Positions 8,975 through 16,819 of a DNA stretch of 21,206 bases are shown here, piece after piece. Source of the DNA: CAYLLN01 sp040901775 (GTDB taxonomy: Bacteria; Planctomycetota; Planctomycetia; Pirellulales; Pirellulaceae); NCBI GenBank assembly GCA_040901775.1, contig JBBDYF010000175.1, positions 1-21,206 on the forward strand, read 5' to 3'. Each line of letters opens with the position of its first letter. Positions within the stretch are counted from its first letter, which is position 1. The position numbers and the translations under genes are program-made. The notes beneath the pieces are model-generated. The model worked only from the letters and a program-made list of their open reading frames with translations. It had not been told where the DNA came from and ran no database searches.

Positions 8975-9511
8975 TTACCCTTCCATCCGAAAGCGATCCT
9001 TGGCTGAATCCTTCTTTTTGAGCGACCCGCCGAACGGGGCCGCCATGGCGTCCAACATTTCGTCGAACACCGTCGAAGTGTCCTCGATGACGATCAACTG
9101 GTCGCCGGGGAGGATCGAATAGTCGAACTCGGGCGCGACGCGTTTCTCTTTGCGGTCGTATTCGAGCACCATCTGGTGCAAGCGACCATCCGGCAAAGGC
9201 CGGTGTAGTCGCAGCGTGAACTTGCGGTACTTCTGGTTGGCACGCGTGTGCTCCAAGGCTTCCTGCACGTTTAGCGTTCCTACCAACGGCTGCTCTTTGG
9301 CGATCGGTTTCCCGCCTTCCGGGCGGCATTCCACCGTGAAGTTGGCGGGCGGCGTCTCCAGCTTGCCATCCTCGACGCCGTTAGGAGTGATCTGAGCCAT
9401 AAGCTGCGGCGAAAGCTGTTCCTCGAACAGCGAGCACCCCGTCGATAAGCCGCCCCAAGCAGCAGCGAAGAGGGCAACGGCGATTCGCGAATTCAAGCGA
9501 CACATCATCAT
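8975..9511 (-). CDS. Lipoprotein, possibly SLBB/beta-grasp-like
   Basis: The 178-residue precursor has a lipoprotein signal: basic start, hydrophobic run 10-20 and lipobox LSTGC with acylated C26. The mature part is hydrophilic. It contains NVQEALEHTRAN (about 80-91), FTLRLHRPLPDGRLHQMVLEYD and DYSILPGDQLIVIED. The last resembles the LxPGDxIxV turn of SLBB/beta-grasp domains in polysaccharide export proteins such as Wza, but the similarity is short and I do not claim the family. It ends in a Lys/Asp/Arg-rich tail. AAGGAA about 9 nt upstream of the first of three consecutive ATG codons supports this start. It is divergent from the pectate lyase gene with a 190-bp gap, so shared control is possible but unproven. 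Confidence 0.75.
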   Translation of the reverse strand: MMMCRLNSRIAVALFAAAWGGLSTGCSLFEEQLSPQLMAQITPNGVEDGKLETPPANFTVECRPEGGKPIAKEQPLVGTLNVQEALEHTRANQKYRKFTLRLHRPLPDGRLHQMVLEYDRKEKRVAPEFDYSILPGDQLIVIEDTSTVFDEMLDAMAAPFGGSLKKKDSAKDRFRMEG

Positions 9512-9701
9512 CGGTCGGTTCCTTCCGAGCTGCTAGGGGGCCTGGCAATTGACTCGTGGGCGAGCCGCCAAAGCCAGCGCGATCGGCAAAGTTTCCCTAG
9601 CTTTCCGCATCGCAACAAGGCCGAATATCGACGCCGGCATTCGCTTTCTTGAGTCAACTTTGGCAAAATGACTGCCAATTCAATGGTCGGAGTAAATTGG
9701 T

Positions 9702-11141
9702 ATGCAAACGATAGCGAAAATCGCGATAGCAGCCCTGTGCTGGCTGAGCAATTTCCCCGCGGGCTTGGCTGCCGAGCCCACCCGGGCCGAGGCCCTGGCG
9801 GCGCTTAAAAAAGCGGCCACCTTCTTCCACGAGCAAGTGGGAACCGACGGCGGCTACCTCTACAAATACAGCGGCGATCTCCAGCTTCGCGAGGCCGAGG
9901 GGATCCACCACGCCAGCATCGTCTGGGTGCAGCCGCCGGGCACGCCCACCATCGGCGAGGCGTTTCTCGATGCCTTCGACGCCACCGACGATCCGTACTA
10001 CCTGGCTGCCGCCAAGTCCGTTGCCGGGGCGCTGCTCCAGGGCCAGCTTCGCAGCGGCGGCTGGGATCACGAGATCGAACTCGATCATCAAAAGCGGCTG
10101 GGCTATGCCTACCGCGACGTGCCCTCCAAACGCAAGCAAGCGGGCAAAAGCTCCCTCGACGACGACATCTCGCAGTCGGCCATGCGGTTTCTAATCCGGC
10201 TCGACGAGACCTTGCAGCACAACGACGCGAAGCTGCACGAGGCAACCCTGTATGCCCTCGATGCCTTTCTGAAAGCGCAACGTCCGGGTGGGGGCTGGTA
10301 CCAGTGGTGGGACAAGTTTCCCACGCCGGCCGGCGAAGCGGAGTTTCCGATCCGGAAAGCATCGTATCCCCAGGAGTGGTCGCGAAAGTGGCTCAACGAC
10401 TGGACCGGCCAGTACTATCTGAACGACAACGTCATGGCGAACAATATCGCCACGCTGTTAGCCGCACACCGGGCCTATGGCGATGCCAGATATCTGGCCG
10501 CTGCCGAAAGGGCAGGGGATTTTTTGATCCTGGCCCAAATGCCCGATCCGCAACCCGCCTGGGCCCAACAGTACGACCTCGAGATGCATCCCGTCTGGGA
10601 TCGCAAGTTCGAGCCGCCGGCGATCAGCGGCCGGGAATCTCAGGACGTGATCTTGGTGCTGCTTACCTTGCACGAAACGACAGGCAACGAGAAATACCTG
10701 CGGCCCATTCCCCCCGCGCTCGCATACCTGAAAAAATCGACCCTCCCAGACGGCCGCCTGGCCCGGTTCTACGAACTGCAAACCAACCGGCCGCTCTACT
10801 TCAAACGAACCGGAAAAATCTACGACCTGACGTATAGCGACGCGGAACTGCCCGACCACTACGGATTCGTCGTCGAATCTCGGTTGGCCGACATCGAGCG
10901 GAAATATCGCGCCGCCATCGACGACCGGACTAACGTACTGGCAGCGCCGAAGGTGACGACCTTCGCCCGCGGGCCAAGCCCCGTCCGCCGCGCGATCGAC
11001 GCCCTCGACGCGCGCGGCGCCTGGGTCGAGCGCGGCCGGCTGCCGCATCACAAGGTCGAACCCGCCAGCGGCGTGATCGACTGTGCCACGTTCGCGGCCA
11101 ACATCAAGCTGCTGTGCGAGTACCTGGCCGCGAACCCCTAG
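9702..11141 (+). CDS. Pectate lyase, polysaccharide lyase family 10 type
   Basis: Exported enzyme expected to cleave de-esterified polygalacturonate by beta-elimination. The 479-residue precursor has a signal peptide (1-24, ending GLAA). The alpha/alpha-toroid pattern follows: helical repeats with GGYLYKYSGDL (50-60), SLDDDISQSAMRFLIRL (151-167), QRPGGGWYQWWDKFP (193-207), NDNVMANNIATLL (241-253), DPQPAWAQQYDLE (282-294) and LARFYELQTNRPLYF (353-367). PQPAWAQQYD and ARFYE.xTNRP are the signature stretches I associate with PL10. The C-terminal 100 residues include an Arg-rich segment. GGAG about 9 nt upstream supports the ATG. Planctomycetes often degrade algal or plant polysaccharides, which fits. 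No other pectin gene is adjacent. The exact substrate is not provable here. Confidence 0.88.
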   Translation: MQTIAKIAIAALCWLSNFPAGLAAEPTRAEALAALKKAATFFHEQVGTDGGYLYKYSGDLQLREAEGIHHASIVWVQPPGTPTIGEAFLDAFDATDDPYYLAAAKSVAGALLQGQLRSGGWDHEIELDHQKRLGYAYRDVPSKRKQAGKSSLDDDISQSAMRFLIRLDETLQHNDAKLHEATLYALDAFLKAQRPGGGWYQWWDKFPTPAGEAEFPIRKASYPQEWSRKWLNDWTGQYYLNDNVMANNIATLLAAHRAYGDARYLAAAERAGDFLILAQMPDPQPAWAQQYDLEMHPVWDRKFEPPAISGRESQDVILVLLTLHETTGNEKYLRPIPPALAYLKKSTLPDGRLARFYELQTNRPLYFKRTGKIYDLTYSDAELPDHYGFVVESRLADIERKYRAAIDDRTNVLAAPKVTTFARGPSPVRRAIDALDARGAWVERGRLPHHKVEPASGVIDCATFAANIKLLCEYLAANP

Positions 11142-11199
11142 CGATCCGACGCCGGGGGTGGCTCAGTGAAGCACTCTGTCGGCTACGACGACGACAACC

Positions 11200-14100
11200 T
11201 TACCGCCGCGAGAAGCTTGGCCGGCCGCCAATCGCAAACGGTTCGCGGCCGGCGCCGAAGTCGGAAAAGAGGGCGTCCGCCGCAGCGGCGTCGGTAGGGG
11301 CCGGGGCCAGATCGCCGATCCGTTCGATACGGACGGCATCGCCGATCACGAATTCGTTCGCGGCATTCGAAAGCGCGACGACCAGATCGGCACCCGTAAT
11401 GTCGAAGATGCCCAGGGACTTCCACGACACTCCGCCGTCGGTGAAGTCGGCCGGTTGCTGCTCTTGGTTCACGCGGACGGTGCCCAAGTTCGCTCCGCCG
11501 CTCAGGACGGAAAACGGAGCGTCGGTGGCCCGATTGGGGTCGGTGTACCAGGTGACGGCGACCTGGTACCGGCCGGGGGTGACGTTGGCGGTCCAGCGGG
11601 CCACCTCGGCGCCGGAACCGGCCGCCGCGTAACTCAGGTTGCCTCGATAGCCTTGACCGCCGTACAAAAACCAAGCGCCGGCGGCGCTGAACCCGTTGTC
11701 CTCATTGTCGATCACCTGCGTGCTGGAGACCGGCGTCGTGGGCAAATCGCCGACGCGCTCGATGCGCACGCCGTCGGCAATGACGTATTCGTTGGCGGCG
11801 TTGCCCAATTCAACCACCAGGCTGTCGCCCGTGATGTTGAACGTCCCCAAGTCCTTCCAGCCGACGCCCTGGTCGGTCAGGCCACTGGGGGCTTGCTCCT
11901 GGTTCACGCGAATCGTGCCCAGGTTCGTTCCGCCGCTCAGGATGGAAAACGGAGCGTCGGTGGCCCGGTTCGCTTGGGGATCCCATGTGGCCGCCACGCG
12001 GTATTGGCCCGGTGTGACCGTCGCGCTCCAGCGGGCCACGGCCGAGCCCGAGCCGGCTGCTGCATAATGGATGTTGCCCTGATAGCCTTGCCCGCCATAG
12101 GGAGTCCAGTTGCCAACGACGCTAAAACGCGGATCCAGGTTGTCGATCACCTGCGCCTCGGATGGCGGCTGCGGGGGCGGGGGCGGGGGCGGGGGCGGGG
12201 GCGTCGCGGGGCCATCCACCCGCTGAATTCGAATGGCATCGGCGATCACGTACTCGTTGGCCAGGTTGCTCAGCTCGACCGCCAGGTTCGAGCTGGTGAT
12301 GTCGAACGTTCCGAGCGTCCGCCAGGTAACGCCTTGGTCGATGAACTCGGCCGGTGCTTGCTCTTGATTGATGGCAGCCGTCGCGAGCCGGGTCGCTCCG
12401 TCGAGGACCGCGAACGGCGCGTTGGTGGCCCGATTGGGGTCGGTGTACCAGGTGACGGCGACTTGGTACCGGCCGGGGGTGACGTTGGCCGCCCAGCGGG
12501 CAACCGCCGAGCCCGAACCGGCGGCCGAATAGTGGATGTTGCTCCGCAGACCCTGGCCGGGATAGCTGATCCACGCGCCGGAGGTGCTGAAGCCGGCGTC
12601 CAGGTTGTCCACAATTTGAATGCCGCCCGCCACGGGCGCGGTCGCGACCGATCCGCTGAGACCAATGTCGAACGCCAAGTTGCTGGGATCGTTGCTCGCC
12701 AAGCGCAGGGTTCCGCCGTACGATCCGGCGGTCGCGGCGGACAGGCCGATCGTGAAGGTCGTCCAGCCGCCGGCGGCAAGCGTGGTGCTTCCCAGGTTGC
12801 TGACCAGACTAAAACCCGCCGGCAAGGCGGCCTGCGACAGGGGGGAAAGCGAAAGCGGGCCGCCGCCATGGTTGCGGACGGTGATCGTTCGCGAGAGCGA
12901 GGCGCCGACCACGGTCGAGCCGAAGTTCACCGCCCCGGGGTTGGCTAACGGCGCGCCCTCCACCTCCACCGCGATCGACGGACTTTGCGAGGCGGCCGGC
13001 AGCGTCCCGCCGATCGTGTACTGTCCCAAATTGCCGTATCCGCCCGAACTGCGAGCGACCAGATAGAACGTGCCGGCGGCTAGGGAAGTGGCAATGCTCG
13101 CTCCCAGTGAAGTGCTGGGATTGGCGCTGACGATCGCGCTGCCGGCCGCATCGAGCAATTCCAGCACGGCGTCGAGATTCGGCCCGTAGGCGGCGGGGCT
13201 CAACTGAATGCTTAGCGGCCCCCCCGTCGTCGCGAACGACCATACGTCTTGCTCGTTGTTGCCCAGGCGGCCCGCAAAGCTGACCGACGTGCCACTCGCC
13301 GGCAGCGCCGACGCGGTGCCAATCGCGTTGCCAAAGTCGTCGGCTCGCCAGCCGAACGCATTATTCGAGCCCGACAACACGGCCAAATTGTCTTGCAAAT
13401 TCGTGGAACTGAACGAAGTCGCTCCGTTGTGCCAGGTCGTGCGCTCCGCGGAGTAGCCCGTTCCCATGATCGGAGCCCAAGCGGCGTTGCCCGAATTGTA
13501 GGCCTGCACGAGCGTCGTGCCGCTCCACAGCGATTGATGGTACAAGCCGAACAAGTGCCCCGCCTCGTGCGAAACGACTTCGGCGACGTACCGCGGATTT
13601 CCGTTGCCAACATTGTTTGCAAAGGCATAACCGACGTTCGGCGCCGCGTTGGAAAATCCGCCGATATAGGCGACGCCGCCAGCCGAAGCGCCGTACCAGT
13701 CGTAAGAGCTGCCTCCGATGGCTAAGTGTGCCACGACGCGATCCGCCAGGCTGCCGGGATCGATCGTCGTCACGTCGATGTTCAGCGGCGAAAAATCTTC
13801 GGCCACGCGGGCCCAAATTTCGCGAATCGAATCGAGTTCTCCGGCGCTCCACGTATTTCGATCGCCATCCTGGTCGTAGGCCGGGGTGGTCGCATTGGAG
13901 TAGTTTCCCCAACTCGTCTGGAAATGGCCGTTAAAGTCGAGATACAGTTTGGCCGTCGCGCCGGGATTGCTGCTGAGCTGCGGCAGACTGGTCAGCGGGA
14001 CCGACGCGGCCGCCGGCATGGCCGCGGCTTCAATAACGGGAATCTCGCCGAGCCCTTGGCCCGTGCAAATCGGGCACTGGCAAAGTCCGCGGTTAAGCTC

Positions 14101-14226
14101 CGGCCCCAGGCTGCTGGCTGGGTCGCTGGGCGCGGCTGCCATCAGCAGGCGTGGCTCAAGACGTTCGAATTGGCGAGTGCGGAAGCGAGTGGGTACGTTA
14201 TGGCGGCGAAGGTCTCGTGAGTGCAT
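11200..14226 (-). CDS. Large exported modular metalloprotease (metzincin type) with golvesin-like repeats
   Basis: A 1008-residue modular protein. Residues 1-31 are basic and end in LEPRLLMA, an N-terminal motif frequent in planctomycete giant exported proteins. Residues 49-54 (CQCPIC) hold the only cysteines of the whole chain. The catalytic domain (about 93-295) has HEAGHLFGLYH (220-230), a zinc motif of the HExxHxxGxxH type, and a likely Met-turn IMG (253-255). Next come a PPC-like beta domain (about 297-410), a choice-of-anchor D-like Ig module (about 428-528), and three golvesin/xanthan-lyase-type modules (537-672, 692-826, 836-972). Modules 1 and 2 are separated by a poly-proline linker (676-685). 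The tail is short and hydrophilic with no anchor. The gene is convergent with the pectate lyase. Likely a secreted or surface protease; its target is unknown. Confidence 0.86.
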   Translation of the reverse strand: MHSRDLRRHNVPTRFRTRQFERLEPRLLMAAAPSDPASSLGPELNRGLCQCPICTGQGLGEIPVIEAAAMPAAASVPLTSLPQLSSNPGATAKLYLDFNGHFQTSWGNYSNATTPAYDQDGDRNTWSAGELDSIREIWARVAEDFSPLNIDVTTIDPGSLADRVVAHLAIGGSSYDWYGASAGGVAYIGGFSNAAPNVGYAFANNVGNGNPRYVAEVVSHEAGHLFGLYHQSLWSGTTLVQAYNSGNAAWAPIMGTGYSAERTTWHNGATSFSSTNLQDNLAVLSGSNNAFGWRADDFGNAIGTASALPASGTSVSFAGRLGNNEQDVWSFATTGGPLSIQLSPAAYGPNLDAVLELLDAAGSAIVSANPSTSLGASIATSLAAGTFYLVARSSGGYGNLGQYTIGGTLPAASQSPSIAVEVEGAPLANPGAVNFGSTVVGASLSRTITVRNHGGGPLSLSPLSQAALPAGFSLVSNLGSTTLAAGGWTTFTIGLSAATAGSYGGTLRLASNDPSNLAFDIGLSGSVATAPVAGGIQIVDNLDAGFSTSGAWISYPGQGLRSNIHYSAAGSGSAVARWAANVTPGRYQVAVTWYTDPNRATNAPFAVLDGATRLATAAINQEQAPAEFIDQGVTWRTLGTFDITSSNLAVELSNLANEYVIADAIRIQRVDGPATPPPPPPPPPPQPPSEAQVIDNLDPRFSVVGNWTPYGGQGYQGNIHYAAAGSGSAVARWSATVTPGQYRVAATWDPQANRATDAPFSILSGGTNLGTIRVNQEQAPSGLTDQGVGWKDLGTFNITGDSLVVELGNAANEYVIADGVRIERVGDLPTTPVSSTQVIDNEDNGFSAAGAWFLYGGQGYRGNLSYAAAGSGAEVARWTANVTPGRYQVAVTWYTDPNRATDAPFSVLSGGANLGTVRVNQEQQPADFTDGGVSWKSLGIFDITGADLVVALSNAANEFVIGDAVRIERIGDLAPAPTDAAAADALFSDFGAGREPFAIGGRPSFSRR
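11311..12618 (-). repeat. Three tandem golvesin-like domain repeats inside the metalloprotease
   Basis: Units at 12618-12211, 12153-11749 and 11721-11311 each encode about 135 residues. They run from VIDNLDxxFS through GSxxARWxAxVTPGxYxVAxTW and NQEQxP to NEYVIADxxRIxRV. Units 1 and 3 share a stretch of about 65 bases (from 12424 and 11525) that I read as differing at one position. Units 2 and 3 share another nearly identical block around 11500 and 11930. This points to recent duplication or gene conversion. Confidence 0.85.
12173..12201 (+). other. G5C run, potential G-quadruplex, encoding the poly-Pro linker
   Basis: Five runs of five G, each separated by a single C, lie on the plus strand, which is the template strand of the metalloprotease gene. 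On the coding strand they give CCC and CCG proline codons (residues 676-685). The spacing fits a very short-loop G-quadruplex, and the tract is prone to slippage in multiples of 6 bp. Confidence 0.6.
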
Positions 14227-14332
14227 CGATAACCTGAAGAAGACGAGGAAGCGAGCGAGTTGCCGAGCGACAATTTGCCGCCAGCGCGTCGCACAACGGA
14301 TTCAGCAAAATCTTCGAGCGAAGACTTGCTAT

Positions 14333-14361
14333 GTTGTAGCGACCGACTCCGAATCGTACAA
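14333..14361 (-). promoter_or_regulatory. Candidate promoter for the metalloprotease gene
   Basis: Read on the minus strand, TTGTAC (14361-14356) and TACAAC (14338-14333) are 17 nt apart, giving a leader of about 100 nt before the ATG at 14226. A TCTTCG-CT-CGAAGA palindrome follows in the leader. Hexamer matches are moderate, so this is tentative. Confidence 0.3.
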
Positions 14362-14417
14362 AGGGTTTGCACGATGGCCACCGAAACGCGGGAAGCCGCA
14401 CCGCTGCCGGCAGTGAC

Positions 14418-14432
14418 CGGACAATATGTCCG
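14418..14432. other. Perfect palindrome just after the lpdA stop codon
   Basis: CGGACAATATGTCCG is a 6-bp stem around ATA/TAT, located 11 bases beyond the lpdA stop. It lacks a following U-run, so it is a weak terminator or an operator-like site in the lpdA-metalloprotease gap. Confidence 0.35.
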
Positions 14433-14443
14433 AGTGGAGGGTG

Positions 14444-15886
14444 CTACTGGGCCGCTACCGCGGGCTTCCGCTTGGGCTTGTAGATTTCGGTCGCCGTGCC
14501 GAAAAAAGCCTCGCCCGCGTTCATGATCGTTTCGCTGAGCGTGGGATGCGGGTGGATCGTCTGGGTGATGTCGGTGACTTCGCACCCCATTTCGAGGGCC
14601 AGGACGGCTTCGGCGATGAGCTCGCCCGCGCCGGGACCGACAATGCCAACGCCCAGGACGCGCTCGGTTTCGGGATCGACCAGAATCTTCGTCAGTCCTT
14701 CGGTTCGTCCCAGGGCGACCGCCCGGCCGCTCGCGCCCCAAGGATAGACAGCCGCTTCGTACTTGCGGCCTTCCTGCTTGGCTTGCTCTTCGGTCAGGCC
14801 GGCCCAGGCGATTTCGGGATCGGTAAACACCACCGCGGGAATCGCCACCTTGTCGAAAGCTGCCGGCTTGCCCAGGATCACCTCGACCGCCGTCCGCCCT
14901 TGGTGGGTCGCCTTGTGGGCCAGCATCGGCTCGCCCGCGACGTCGCCAATGGCCAGGATGTGTGGATCGGCCGTGCGCAGTTGTTGGTCGATCTGGGCAA
15001 AGCCACGTTGATCGAGCTCGACCTGCGTGTTCTCCAGGCCGAAGCCCTTGCTGTTTGGGCGGCGACCGACCGAGACCAGCACCCGATCGTATTGCTCGGT
15101 GCCAAACTTGCCGGGCCCTTCAAAAGCGACCTCGACCTTGTTGCCCACGAGGCCCAGCGATCCGACCTTCGTGCTCAGAAAAATCCGCTCGCCAAATAGC
15201 GCCGTCAGCCGTTTTTGCAACGGCTTGACCAGATCGCGATCGGCGCCGGGCAACAGGCCGTCGGTCAGTTCGACCACGCTCACTTTCGAGCCGAGCTGGG
15301 CATAGACCGTACCCATTTCCAGCCCGATGTAGCCGCCCCCCACTACCAGCAGTGTTTCGGGCAAATCGGTCAGATCGAGCGCGCCGGTCGAATCCATGAC
15401 CCGATCCGAAGAGATGTTGAAAGCGGCCGGCATGGCGGGGGTCGAACCGGTCGCCAGAATGCAATGGTCGAAGGTCAACTTGCCGTCTTCGGGAATTGAA
15501 GGATCGTCCCCTTCCAGCCGCAGCGTCGTGGAATTCTCGAACGTGCCGCGGGCATGAATCACCTTCACGCCGCGCCGTTTGGCAAGCTGCTTGAGGCCGC
15601 CCGAGAGCGCGGCGATGACCTTTTCCTTGCGGGCGCGAACCTTGTCGATGTTGATCTTCGGGGCGCGATATTCCACACCCCATTCCTGCCGCAGTTCGTC
15701 CACCTCGGCAATGACGCGGGCCACATGCAGCAGGGCCTTGCTCGGAATGCAGCCCCGCAACAGGCAGGTGCCGCCGAGGCGGGCGTCGGCTTCGACCAGC
15801 ACGACCTCGAGCCCTTCGTCGGCTGCCAGAAAGGCGGCGGCATAACCGCCGGGACCGCCACCGAGAACGACCAGGGGAGTGTGCAT
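14444..15886 (-). CDS. lpdA: Dihydrolipoyl dehydrogenase (E3)
   Basis: FAD/NAD flavoprotein that reoxidises dihydrolipoamide in pyruvate and 2-oxoglutarate dehydrogenase complexes and in glycine cleavage. The 480 residues show every hallmark. The FAD Rossmann motif GGGPGGYAAA is at 9-18 and the redox disulfide GGTCLLRGCIPSKAL at 38-52 (C41, C46). The NAD motif VVGGGYIGLEMG is at 181-192 and the second FAD motif AIGDVAGEPMLAHKA at 312-326. The interface catalytic pair lies in HPHPTLSE at 445-452 (H447, E452). HPHPTLSE and the CxxxxC pattern separate it from mercuric reductase and glutathione reductase. E1 and E2 genes are not in the window. Transcription enters from a repeat- and hairpin-rich gap downstream of rpsD. 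The C terminus has a short Lys/Pro/Ala tail. Confidence 0.96.
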   Translation of the reverse strand: MHTPLVVLGGGPGGYAAAFLAADEGLEVVLVEADARLGGTCLLRGCIPSKALLHVARVIAEVDELRQEWGVEYRAPKINIDKVRARKEKVIAALSGGLKQLAKRRGVKVIHARGTFENSTTLRLEGDDPSIPEDGKLTFDHCILATGSTPAMPAAFNISSDRVMDSTGALDLTDLPETLLVVGGGYIGLEMGTVYAQLGSKVSVVELTDGLLPGADRDLVKPLQKRLTALFGERIFLSTKVGSLGLVGNKVEVAFEGPGKFGTEQYDRVLVSVGRRPNSKGFGLENTQVELDQRGFAQIDQQLRTADPHILAIGDVAGEPMLAHKATHQGRTAVEVILGKPAAFDKVAIPAVVFTDPEIAWAGLTEEQAKQEGRKYEAAVYPWGASGRAVALGRTEGLTKILVDPETERVLGVGIVGPGAGELIAEAVLALEMGCEVTDITQTIHPHPTLSETIMNAGEAFFGTATEIYKPKRKPAVAAQ

Positions 15887-15890
15887 GAGA

Positions 15891-15928
15891 AGAGATCAGG
15901 GGTCAGAGATCAGGGATCAGAGATCAGG
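15891..15928. repeat. 14-bp tandem repeat (AGAGATCAGGGATC), 2.7 copies
   Basis: AGAGATCAGGGGTC (15891-15904) and AGAGATCAGGGATC (15905-15918) are followed by a partial copy AGAGATCAGG (15919-15928). The array starts 5 bases before the lpdA ATG on its upstream side, so it fills the expected ribosome-binding region. GATCAGGGATCAG-type repeats are recurrent between planctomycete genes (recalled knowledge). Confidence 0.75.
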
Positions 15929-15939
15929 ATTGCATAGCC

Positions 15940-16003
15940 GCGACCATTGGTCGCGCTCCTCAGACGGCCAGACACATCGGGTGGGCGAGGCTCCTGCCGA
16001 GCC
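15940..16003. repeat. Two short intergenic palindromes (GCGACC-ATT-GGTCGC and GGCTC-CTGCC-GAGCC)
   Basis: GCGACCATTGGTCGC occupies 15940-15954, and GGCTCCTGCCGAGCC occupies 15989-16003 within GGGTGGGCGAGG-rich sequence. Both are stem-loops. The second is a widespread-looking planctomycete repeat that produces spurious short frames reading GEAPAEP. No gene is supported here. Confidence 0.55.
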
Positions 16004-16040
16004 GTGGGCGGCGCGCTCGACGCGCTGGCATCAAGAAACG

Positions 16041-16068
16041 GCAAGCGACGCTTGCTGGGAAGCGTCGC
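16041..16068 (-). promoter_or_regulatory. Hairpin between rpsD and lpdA with two competing pairings
   Basis: GCGACGCTT (16045-16053) and AAGCGTCGC (16060-16068) form a perfect 9-bp stem with a 6-nt loop. GCAAG at 16041-16045 can instead pair with CTTGC at 16051-16055. On the minus strand a TATAAT hexamer lies just upstream (16079-16074), without a clear -35 box. The region could be the rpsD terminator, an lpdA leader structure, or both. Confidence 0.45.
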
Positions 16069-16121
16069 CGGGAATTATACGATTGAACTGACGGGCCGGG
16101 CAGGTTGGTAACCTATCCCAC

Positions 16122-16733
16122 TTACCGCGCCAGGAATTCGACCACGATGTTCACATCGACCGGCAGGCTGAAATCGCCCGCGCCGGGCAGGCCGACCATG
16201 GTGGCCCGCAGCGTCTCGGTGTCGAGCGTGATCCAGTCGGGCGTTTGTTGGCTATTGCCGTCGCCGACGACGCCCTTGTAGTAATTGTAGATTTTTTCTT
16301 TCGGGCGAACCGTAATCACGTCTCCCGGTCGCATCTGGTAGCTGGGGCTGGTGACTTTGATCCCGTTCACGTAGAAGTGGCCGTGTACGATCCCCTGGCG
16401 GGCCTGGGGGCGGGTTTTGGTCAGTCCCGCGCGGCGGACGACGTTGTCCAGCCGGCGTTCGCACATCGTCAGCATCTGCTCGCCGGTGTTCCCCTTTTTC
16501 GAGGCCACCATGTGGTAATAGCGTCGCAGTTGCCGCTCGAGCAGGCCGTAGTAATGCTTGATCTTCTGCTTCTCGGCCGAGGCCAAGCCCCAGTTCGACA
16601 TCTTGCGGCCGCGGGGATGCATCCCGGGCGGGTTTTCGCGGCGCTCGAGCGCTCGAATGGCACCGGCACTTTCATAGACCAATGTTCCCAGGCGGCGGTT
16701 AATGCGGGCCTTGGGACCGTTGTAGCGAGCCAT
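16122..16733 (-). CDS. rpsD: 30S ribosomal protein S4
   Basis: Primary 16S rRNA-binding protein of the small subunit body, also involved in translational accuracy. The 203 residues match bacterial S4. The N-terminal MARYNGPKARINRRLG lacks the zinc-binding cysteines found in some S4 proteins. Then come NPPGMHPRGRKMSNWGLASAEKQKIKHYYGLLERQ (34-68) and the S4 RNA-binding domain with CERRLDNVVRRAG (90-102), ARQGIVHGHFYVNG (110-123) and YQMRPGDVITVRPK (131-144). The C terminus ends VVEFLAR. GAGGAG lies 10 nt before the ATG. The gene stands alone here, not in an rpsM-rpsK-rpsD-rpoA operon. It is divergent from the ECF sigma gene. Confidence 0.97.
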   Translation of the reverse strand: MARYNGPKARINRRLGTLVYESAGAIRALERRENPPGMHPRGRKMSNWGLASAEKQKIKHYYGLLERQLRRYYHMVASKKGNTGEQMLTMCERRLDNVVRRAGLTKTRPQARQGIVHGHFYVNGIKVTSPSYQMRPGDVITVRPKEKIYNYYKGVVGDGNSQQTPDWITLDTETLRATMVGLPGAGDFSLPVDVNIVVEFLAR

Positions 16734-16743
16734 GTATCCGTTG

Positions 16744-16749
16744 CTCCTC
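16744..16749 (-). promoter_or_regulatory. Strong ribosome binding site of rpsD
   Basis: On the minus strand this reads GAGGAG, 10 nt before the rpsD ATG. It is one of the clearest Shine-Dalgarno sequences in a window where many genes lack one. Confidence 0.6.
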
Positions 16750-16819
16750 GGATCGACCTTCGATCATCCGACAATCTCAATGTTCGTTAAGCGTCGTAAA
16801 CGCAATGCGGCAGGCCCCT

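Noticed and set aside
11455..12948. A 497-residue open frame on the plus strand inside the metalloprotease
   Set aside because: Its repeats merely mirror the golvesin-like units of the real minus-strand gene; it has no family resemblance.
15891..15928. Possible CRISPR array
   Set aside because: The 14-bp units are directly tandem with no spacers and no cas gene is present; the same applies to the repeats at 2134-2205.
15879..16091. A 70-residue plus-strand frame in the rpsD-lpdA gap
   Set aside because: It is built from the intergenic tandem repeat and the palindrome that reads GEAPAEP. It is a translation of repeats, not a gene.
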